Shown here: positions 55,731 through 61,817 of the stretch, in pieces | Position numbering within the stretch: position 1 is the first letter of the stretch | How the letters are laid out: each line of letters begins with the position of its first letter | Source: Candidatus Kapaibacterium sp. | GTDB lineage: Bacteria; Bacteroidota; Ignavibacteria; Kapaibacteriales; UBA2268 | NCBI GenBank assembly: GCA_028376765.1 | Contig: JAONBD010000007.1 | Span: 1 to 61,817, forward strand | Reading direction: 5' to 3' | Length of the DNA stretch: 61,817 nt | The notes under the pieces: generated by a model | Databases searched by the model: none | The model's input: only the letters and a program-made list of their open reading frames with translations | What the model was told of the DNA's origin: nothing | Made by a program: the position numbers and the translations under genes

Positions 55731-57111
55731 AATATTACATAATAAAAGGGTCTATAATAAAGATGATATTAATAGTAATATTCAATCACATATTAATTAT
55801 TTTCAAAATATTGGTATAAAAAAAGACCAACATATTGCCATTAATTCAGAAAATTCTCTCCAATATGTTTTTTCTATTTTTGCTTTGATTGAAATAGGAG
55901 CTATTATAATTCCTATTAATACGAGATATTCTAATCAACAAATAAAAGCTAGTATATCAAAATTTAGTATTGATTTAATAATTAGTAATATTGAATTAGA
56001 TAACGAACAAGAGTATTTTAACTTCCCAAAATATGATAGCAGTCTTGATCCAGAACAAGATTATATTGAAATATTACAAAACCCATCTACAGTTTTAAAG
56101 GAGCAAATTACAAATGTGATTTTGAGTTCTGGATCAACTGGTGAGCCAAAGGGAGTAGTGCATAATTATAATAATCATTTTTCTCATGCTGGAAGCTCTA
56201 ATACATTTTACGAGTTTTCTACTAAAGACTCATGGTTATTGAGTTTGCCATTATTTCATGTTGGCGGATTTTCAATATTATTTAAATGTTTGCTTGCAAA
56301 TGCTAGTTTAAATATCCCAGTCAAATTAAATGATATGGCTGATGAAATTATTAATACTAACACAAACTGCTTTTCATTTGTATTTACTCAATACCAACGA
56401 TTAATTAAAAACCCAAATGTAATTAATAAGCTTAAAACCTCAAAAGTTATACTACTTGGTGGTAGTGCAATACCTGAATCGTTAATAACATTTTCTATTG
56501 ATAATGATTTACCAATAAGAACAAGTTATGGTATGAGCGAAATGAGTTCACAAATAGCTACAAGTAAATATCCATTAAATATTGACTCATCAAGTTCTCA
56601 AGTTGCTTTGCCCAATGTAGAAATTATTATTAGCGACAAAAAAGAAATATTAGTAAAAGGGGAAATGCTTTTTAAAGGTTATTATACCAATAGAACGCTG
56701 CTGAAAGAACTTACAATTAATGGCTTTTTTGCTACTGGGGATATTGGCGAATATTCTGAAGATAATGGTTTAAAAATAACTGGTAGAATTGATAATATGT
56801 TTATTTCTGGTGGAGAAAATATACATCCAGAAAATATTGAAAGAATAATTTCTAAGACTAGAGAGATTGATAAATGTCTAGTTGTTCCTAAAACAAATTC
56901 AGAATTTGGACATATAGTAAGCTGTGTAATTAAAACAAGCAGCCACTTTGATATAAAAAAATTTCACCTGAAGTTAATAGAAAAATTGTCTAAATATGAA
57001 AAACCAAAAAGATACTACCAATATCCTGAGATTGAAGAAGGTATTAAATTGGACAGAAAAAAAGTAATTCAGCTTGTAAATGATGATTTACTTACCGAAT
57101 TACTTTATTAA
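55720..57111 (+). CDS. menE: o-Succinylbenzoate-CoA ligase
   Basis: 463 aa from the ATG at 55720 (a GTG immediately before it, at 55717, is also possible). AMP-forming acyl-CoA synthetase: P-loop LSSGSTGEPKGVVHNYNNH, FHVGGFSILFKCLLA, TSYGMSEMSSQIA and ATGDIGEYSEDNGLKITGR, then the C-terminal catalytic lysine region GIKLDRKKVIQL. It activates OSB to OSB-CoA for MenB. Last gene of the men operon; its end is 21 nt from the convergent DUF2723 gene. Confidence 0.92.
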   Translation: MKFRILHNKRVYNKDDINSNIQSHINYFQNIGIKKDQHIAINSENSLQYVFSIFALIEIGAIIIPINTRYSNQQIKASISKFSIDLIISNIELDNEQEYFNFPKYDSSLDPEQDYIEILQNPSTVLKEQITNVILSSGSTGEPKGVVHNYNNHFSHAGSSNTFYEFSTKDSWLLSLPLFHVGGFSILFKCLLANASLNIPVKLNDMADEIINTNTNCFSFVFTQYQRLIKNPNVINKLKTSKVILLGGSAIPESLITFSIDNDLPIRTSYGMSEMSSQIATSKYPLNIDSSSSQVALPNVEIIISDKKEILVKGEMLFKGYYTNRTLLKELTINGFFATGDIGEYSEDNGLKITGRIDNMFISGGENIHPENIERIISKTREIDKCLVVPKTNSEFGHIVSCVIKTSSHFDIKKFHLKLIEKLSKYEKPKRYYQYPEIEEGIKLDRKKVIQLVNDDLLTELLY

Positions 57112-57132
57112 ATAATTTATTTTTGTTACCAG

Positions 57133-60100
57133 TTATTGTGCTGAGCTAAGCACAGTATCTTTCATAGCAGATCTTTCTATTTCTAGATATTTTTTATAAA
57201 CTTCATTTGTAATAAAACGACTAGCATCATCTTCCATTTCGCCATACTGCTTCAAAGCTTCTTCGGCGATTGTTCTAGCGGCTTCATAATTATTGTTGTT
57301 TATTTCAAGATCTATTCTATAGTTTATTAAATCAATTCTTGTATAAATTTCATTATTAAAAATACTTTGCATAAGCTGCCTGTTGTTTTGGTCGGCAGTA
57401 GCTCTTATTTTATTAATAAATTCTAAGAACTTTTGAGCAACATCTAAAGCACCTTGGAAGTCTTTTCTTGATTCATAAATTCTGATTGCAAGCCTGTGTG
57501 GACCAATTCCTACATTTTCAACTTCATATCTCTTAACTTCTGGCATTATATAATCTGTATTTATAATATCCATACAAGATTGAAGTGCTTTCTCTGCAAA
57601 TTCATCTGCTTTTTGATCATTACCAAGCTCACGGTATAACCTAGAAAAGTCGTACTCATCTTGATAGAATAAAGGGAACAATTCACTAGAAATCATTTCG
57701 TTCATTTTGTTCATTACTTCAACAGCATCTTCTCTTCTACCATTAGCATTCAAATTCTTAGCTAGTTGTGTGTATTGCTCTCTGTATGAGTGCATCAACC
57801 TTCTATGAACAGGGTCATAATATACATCTTTGTTTGTTAGATTTCTAAGTTTGAAACTATAATATGGTTCTTTGTGGTAATCGTCTGTGTTGTCAATATC
57901 CATAAGGCATTTATATGTAACATCTGTATTAACTGACTTTATTGGGTCGCCATCAATTGGAGCAGGACAAACTTTCATTAGTAACCCTTCATATCTGAAA
58001 TATCTGAGTAATCCACCATAGGCATCAGGACCAACAGTTGTAGAGAAATAGACAGGTCTTTCGAACTTAGTTTGTTGTAATATATCAAAGATTAATTTGT
58101 CTTGCACTCTGTATAATTGCATCTGAACACCCTGACGCTCACCCATATCTCTACCTTCGACTTCAACTTCAAAGACACCTCGATTTATATAATTTTGGTC
58201 ATCAGTATATTTAGCAAGTATTTCTTTTTTTACAGGAATTCTTAATGTTCTTTTGGGTCCAAAATCGAATGTTAAAGCTCGGCTACTAAACTCATCTACA
58301 ACTAATGAATCATTAGCGAAGCTAAGAGGTAATTTTTCTGCTCCCCAAGGTTTTCTATTCTTGAGTTGGTGAACATACCACAATGTATTACCAAGTGATA
58401 AATTTACTATTCTTACATCTCGGCGGACACCCATTACATCTTGGATATACCAAACTGGGAAAGTGTCATTATCGCCATTGGTAAAGATAATCGCATTTTC
58501 TTCGGCTGATTGTAATAAATTGTATGAGTAATCAAAAGGAAGGAAGTTGCCAGTTCTATCATGAGTAAACCAACCGCTATAAGCCATATTAAATGGAACA
58601 GCAATAAAAGATCCAATCAAAATAACAGTAACTAATCCTTTATTAAGATTCTTACTAATATCTGTTATCAGTTTAAAAACACCTATACCAATCCACATTG
58701 CCCAAATCAAGAAAGAACCAATATAAAAGTAGTCTCGTTCCCTTGGTTGGGGATCCTGCTGGGCTTGGGCTAGTGCAGCTAGAACACCAAGTAGTAAAAA
58801 CATCACAAGGAAAGACCAAAACATTTTTTTATCTGCTCTTGCATGGGCTATAAACCCAATAAGTCCAAAAATAAGCGGGAGCATAAAGAATCTTATTGGA
58901 TATTCTGATTCTACTCCAGTTTTATAGTTCAGAGATGAGTAATAATCTTTACCTTCAAATGCCACCCAGTTTGCGTCCTGTTCATCGGAGGCCTTTCCAG
59001 AGAAATTCCAGAGAAAATACCGAATATACATGTGATTTATTTGGAATTTAACCATATACATGATTTCACCCCAAAAATCTACTTTGTTCCAAACTCTCTT
59101 TTGGATAACAGAGCCGTCGCTTGTTTGTACCCTTTCAATCTCTGGTCTGTACCACGGACCATAAACAAATTTACCTTGAGAATCTTTTTGAAGGTATCTT
59201 CTAGTAAACCTTTCTTCTTCTTGGTATCTTCTTGGCCACGAAGGAGAATCTCCATATTGTTCACGACCTAAATATGATGATAATAGTTGGAAATTCTTTG
59301 GTTCATTTTCATTCATCGGAGGGTTCGCATTCGATCTTATTAAGATTTGAGTGTAAGTTGTGTAACCCATAATGATAAGTAAAAAAGAAGTACAAACAAG
59401 TGCAATAACTCTTCTTTTTTCTTTCATACCCCACCACAATCCAATTGCAGCTGCAATTATTGTTATAACAGGAAGTAAAGTAAGGAACATATTATCTTGA
59501 AGGGCGTATTCTCTTGCTTCATTTCGTCCTGGAGAATGCCCTGCTAGCAAAGCAGGAATGTATTTTACAACTACTGGGTAAATTATATAAAGAGCAATAG
59601 CGGCTATTATAGATGATACAATAAAGCCAGGAATAGAAAATTTATATTTTCTGAAATAAACTATGTAAACTATCGATGGTATTGTTAAAACTGCTAAAAG
59701 GTGAACACCAGTTGATAGACCAACTACATAGGCAATAAGGAGTAGATATTTCTCGTTTCCAGGTTTGTCTGCTTCTTCATTCCATTTCATTATTAAATAA
59801 ATCATTAAGGCTACAAAGACTGTAGATAAAGCATATACTTCTGATTCAACTGCGTTAAACCAAAATGTATCACTAAATGTAAAAGCTGCTGCTCCTATAA
59901 AAGAAGATCCGTAAATTGCTAAAGCTTCTGTGGCTGATTTTGGAAATCCACCTCTAAAGTTTCTTATTACTTTAGTTGAAATCACAAAAAGAAGAAGAAT
60001 AACAAATGAACTTGAAACAGCACTTAACATATTTAATCGCCAGCCTGGGTCACCAATTGGAAGAATTACATCAAATAATTTTCCAATCATTAAAAAGAGC

Positions 60101-60273
60101 GGAGCCCCAGGAGGGTGAGGTACTTGCTGTAGTATAGATGCAGCAGAAAACTCACTACAATCCCAAAATGGTACTGAGTTCTGTGCAGTTAAGCTATATA
60201 CAATCAGTGATAAAAGAAAGGATAGAATTGCAAATATTCTATACTGATTATAATATTCATTTTGATTTTTCAT
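57133..60273 (-). CDS. DUF2723 multi-pass membrane protein with TPR-like C-terminus
   Basis: 1046 aa. The N-terminal half has many hydrophobic segments. The first lies at about 10-30, followed by the DUF2723 signature SVPFWDCSEFSAASILQQVP and HPPGAPLFLMIGKLFDVILP. The WDCxEF acidic motif in the first loop recalls the catalytic Asp-Glu of GT-C glycosyltransferases such as protein O-mannosyltransferases. Residues about 470-620 add further helices, after which a soluble region (about 620-1040) ends in TPR-like repeats (TQLAKNLNANGRREDAVEVM). This family is typical of Bacteroidota and relatives. A role in glycosylating exported proteins is an inference. It is monocistronic on its strand. Confidence 0.8.
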   Translation of the reverse strand: MKNQNEYYNQYRIFAILSFLLSLIVYSLTAQNSVPFWDCSEFSAASILQQVPHPPGAPLFLMIGKLFDVILPIGDPGWRLNMLSAVSSSFVILLLFVISTKVIRNFRGGFPKSATEALAIYGSSFIGAAAFTFSDTFWFNAVESEVYALSTVFVALMIYLIMKWNEEADKPGNEKYLLLIAYVVGLSTGVHLLAVLTIPSIVYIVYFRKYKFSIPGFIVSSIIAAIALYIIYPVVVKYIPALLAGHSPGRNEAREYALQDNMFLTLLPVITIIAAAIGLWWGMKEKRRVIALVCTSFLLIIMGYTTYTQILIRSNANPPMNENEPKNFQLLSSYLGREQYGDSPSWPRRYQEEERFTRRYLQKDSQGKFVYGPWYRPEIERVQTSDGSVIQKRVWNKVDFWGEIMYMVKFQINHMYIRYFLWNFSGKASDEQDANWVAFEGKDYYSSLNYKTGVESEYPIRFFMLPLIFGLIGFIAHARADKKMFWSFLVMFLLLGVLAALAQAQQDPQPRERDYFYIGSFLIWAMWIGIGVFKLITDISKNLNKGLVTVILIGSFIAVPFNMAYSGWFTHDRTGNFLPFDYSYNLLQSAEENAIIFTNGDNDTFPVWYIQDVMGVRRDVRIVNLSLGNTLWYVHQLKNRKPWGAEKLPLSFANDSLVVDEFSSRALTFDFGPKRTLRIPVKKEILAKYTDDQNYINRGVFEVEVEGRDMGERQGVQMQLYRVQDKLIFDILQQTKFERPVYFSTTVGPDAYGGLLRYFRYEGLLMKVCPAPIDGDPIKSVNTDVTYKCLMDIDNTDDYHKEPYYSFKLRNLTNKDVYYDPVHRRLMHSYREQYTQLAKNLNANGRREDAVEVMNKMNEMISSELFPLFYQDEYDFSRLYRELGNDQKADEFAEKALQSCMDIINTDYIMPEVKRYEVENVGIGPHRLAIRIYESRKDFQGALDVAQKFLEFINKIRATADQNNRQLMQSIFNNEIYTRIDLINYRIDLEINNNNYEAARTIAEEALKQYGEMEDDASRFITNEVYKKYLEIERSAMKDTVLSSAQ

Positions 60274-60330
60274 TTCAAAGTATTTTTTTTGTGTTTAAAA
60301 AGATTTACAAAATAACAAATTCAATGTTTT

Positions 60331-60361
60331 TTTGGAAAATTATTCTAGTAATTTATATTTT
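60331..60361 (+). promoter_or_regulatory. Bacteroidota-type promoter before the DUF481-like gene
   Basis: TTTG (60331-60334), exactly 19 nt, then TATATTTT (60354-60361; last base differs from TAnnTTTG). Transcription would start about 60365, only some 9 nt before the proposed signal peptide start at 60374. Confidence 0.45.
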
Positions 60362-60373
60362 AAGGATTAAAAA

Positions 60374-61135
60374 ATCAGACACTTATTATTTATAACACTT
60401 ATTTCGTGCTTCTCGACACTCGCAGTAGTGAATACCGAAAATTTACGAAAAGAGCTTGATTCTAATGGTGTTTATGCCAGCACGCAAGTAAACTACGGGT
60501 TAAGATCTGGAAATGTTAAGTTTCAAGAAGGTGGATTAAGTTTAAGATTAGATTTTTTATCCGATTTAAATAAATCATTTATTATTTCTAGTTTCAATTA
60601 CAAAGATAACAACAAAAAAATTATTGATAGAAATGGTTTTGTTCATTTAAGATCAAGTTTTTTTAGGAAAAACTTATTTAAACCTGAGCTATTATTTCAA
60701 CTTGAATTCGATGAATTTAGAAAGTTGAGCGAGAGATTTTTAGCAGGAGCAAATATTCGTTACGACCTAAATCTTCATGATTCTAGTTCAATATTTACTA
60801 ATTTAAAGCTGTCATTTGGCACTGGAATCTTCTACGAAAATGAAATACTTGCTGAAGATATTATATACAAATCATATATTTGGCGACACAACAATTTTCT
60901 AACATTAGATTATGTTATCAATAATTCCGTTTCGTTGCGAACGGTTACCTACGCCCAATATGATTTTTTTAACATTGAAGATATAAGACTTTTGAATGAA
61001 TCTGCACTCTTGTTTAATATTAATAAAGTATTGCAGTTTACATTTTCAATTAATTATAGATTTGATAATCAACCAGCTGACCAAGTGGAAAGCACAGATT
61101 TATATATAAAAAATGGTTTGAGAATAAATTTATAA
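60374..61135 (+). CDS. DUF481-type outer-membrane protein with non-standard start
   Basis: Mature region about 235 aa of alternating amphipathic strands (NGVYASTQVNYGLRSGNVKF, NIRYDLNLHDSSSIFTNLKL, FTFSINYRFDNQP, ending NGLRINL) typical of the DUF481 outer-membrane barrel family. The first standard start is GTG at 60428, but the frame stays open upstream to a stop at 60368. The extra codons encode an evident signal peptide, RHLLFITLISCFSTLAVV, including a lipobox-like LISC. The only start at a good distance (7 nt) from the aagga site is ATC at 60374. A missing A in the A-run at 60369-60374 would also restore MKK-like residues from ATT. I take 60374 as the coding start, with low confidence in the exact codon. 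Confidence 0.6.
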   Translation: MRHLLFITLISCFSTLAVVNTENLRKELDSNGVYASTQVNYGLRSGNVKFQEGGLSLRLDFLSDLNKSFIISSFNYKDNNKKIIDRNGFVHLRSSFFRKNLFKPELLFQLEFDEFRKLSERFLAGANIRYDLNLHDSSSIFTNLKLSFGTGIFYENEILAEDIIYKSYIWRHNNFLTLDYVINNSVSLRTVTYAQYDFFNIEDIRLLNESALLFNINKVLQFTFSINYRFDNQPADQVESTDLYIKNGLRINL

Positions 61136-61173
61136 AAGGTAAATTTGAATAAAAAATTTATGGAAGTTTTTTA

Positions 61174-61817
61174 ATGAAAAAGTGGACTACAGAAGATTCT
61201 AAAGCTCTTTACAACCTTGAGGGCTGGGGTGCCGAATATTTTGATATATCAAAAGAGGGTAATGTAGCTTTAAAACTTCCAAATAGCGATTCAACTATAG
61301 AGCTAAAGGAAGTGATAGAAGAGCTGTCCTTTAAAGATATGAATCCGCCAATCTTATTGAGATTTCCAGACATATTAGAACATAGAGTAAAAGCACTATC
61401 AGATGCATTCGATAAAGCAAGCAAAGAATTTAATTACAATGCTAGTGCATATACTGTTTATCCTATTAAGGTTAATCAGATGAAGCCTGTTGTTGAGGAA
61501 ATTGTTAAATGTAGTCATAAATATAGGCTTGGCTTAGAAGCAGGGTCGAAACCTGAATTACATGCTGTTCTTGCTATGGTCGAAAATGATGATGCTCCAA
61601 TTATTTGTAATGGTTACAAAGATGAAGAGTTCATTGAGCTTGCCTTGCTAGCAAAAAAGATGGGGAAAAACATCTTTATTGTTGTTGAAAAAATAAATGA
61701 ACTTAAATCTATAATAAAGCTGTCTGATAAATTAAAAATTGAACCAAACATTGGTATCAGAATAAAACTAACAAGTTCTGGATCGGGAAAATGGGAAGAT
61801 TCAGGTGGAGATAAAAG
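61174..61817 (+). CDS. speA: Biosynthetic arginine decarboxylase, 5' part
   Basis: The first 214 codons of an arginine decarboxylase (agmatine-forming), cut off by the window end, so the frame is open at the 3' edge. The start reads MKKWTTEDSKALYNLEGWGA and EYFDISKEG. The PLP-binding lysine is in AYTVYPIKVNQMKPVVE, followed by YRLGLEAGSKPEL, PIICNGYKDEEFIELALLA and IGIRIKLTSSGSGKWEDSGG, all hallmarks of SpeA. It would make agmatine for polyamine synthesis. The ATG lies 38 nt after the DUF481-like gene. Confidence 0.93.
   Translation, partial: MKKWTTEDSKALYNLEGWGAEYFDISKEGNVALKLPNSDSTIELKEVIEELSFKDMNPPILLRFPDILEHRVKALSDAFDKASKEFNYNASAYTVYPIKVNQMKPVVEEIVKCSHKYRLGLEAGSKPELHAVLAMVENDDAPIICNGYKDEEFIELALLAKKMGKNIFIVVEKINELKSIIKLSDKLKIEPNIGIRIKLTSSGSGKWEDSGGDK

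Noticed and set aside
60138-60395. 85-codon plus-strand ORF at the start of the DUF2723 gene
   Set aside because: It lies mostly antisense to the DUF2723 N-terminus and through its promoter region; no recognisable feature.

Overview
The window is AT-rich chromosomal DNA, densely packed with genes on both strands. It looks like a free-living, Gram-negative member of the FCB group (Bacteroidota/Chlorobiota/Ignavibacteria/Kapabacteria side). Three large exported proteins end in type IX secretion-style C-terminal sorting domains. There are OmpA-type, DUF481-type and other outer-membrane proteins, a DUF2723 membrane protein, menaquinone (not ubiquinone) genes, and several promoters of the Bacteroidota type (TTTG, 19-20 nt, TAnnTTTG). 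A chemotaxis operon with CheZ-like and CheB/CheR proteins fits the Ignavibacteria/Kapabacteria end of the group better than typical Bacteroidia. The phylum call is inference. I see no rRNA, tRNA, CRISPR array, insertion sequence or prophage.

Layout. 1-8 kb: amino-acid permease, CADD-like oxygenase (possible p-aminobenzoate synthase), ArgD-type aminotransferase, a short DsbA/SDR/glyoxalase run, a decayed stretch holding the tail of a histidine kinase, and a class A penicillin-binding protein. 8-15 kb: a membrane protein with SemiSWEET-like, TerB-like and SPOR-like parts; mraY overlapping an AlkC-type DNA glycosylase; pth; two adjacent UmuD-like genes; a SPOR protein; a lipoprotein. 15-24 kb: guaA, a methyltransferase, a sugar-phosphate transferase, an OmpA protein and a LamG/sorting-domain surface protein. 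23-33.6 kb: M1 peptidase, PLP-binding protein, propeller-like lipoprotein and RsbU-type phosphatase as one operon; then a TlpA-like/beta-barrel pair and a large Asp-box protein. 33.6-44 kb: acetolactate synthase, an NtrB/NtrC-like pair, then cheR-cheY-cheZ-cheA-cheB.

43.7-57 kb is the metabolic core. It holds every enzyme from phosphoenolpyruvate plus erythrose-4-phosphate to chorismate (DAHP synthase, AroB, a fused AroD-AroE-AroK, AroA, AroC). Every enzyme from chorismate to DHNA-CoA follows (MenF, D, H, C, E, B), and a hotdog thioesterase between aroC and aroB is a good candidate for the DHNA-CoA hydrolase. Only the prenylation and methylation steps (MenA, MenG) are absent. Many genes overlap by 1-35 nt. 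The window ends with the DUF2723 protein, a DUF481-type outer-membrane protein with an unusual start, and the 5' part of speA.

The most unusual items are: (1) the UmuD-like pair, where one protein keeps the Ala-Gly cleavage site but has Asp in place of the catalytic Ser, while its neighbour keeps Ser/Lys but has no Ala-Gly site, and no umuC is nearby; (2) the CheZ-like protein with a long acidic tail carrying four FliM/CheZ-like putative CheY-docking motifs made by an internal duplication; (3) the trifunctional shikimate enzyme inside a near-complete menaquinone supercluster; (4) the SemiSWEET/TerB-like membrane fusion.
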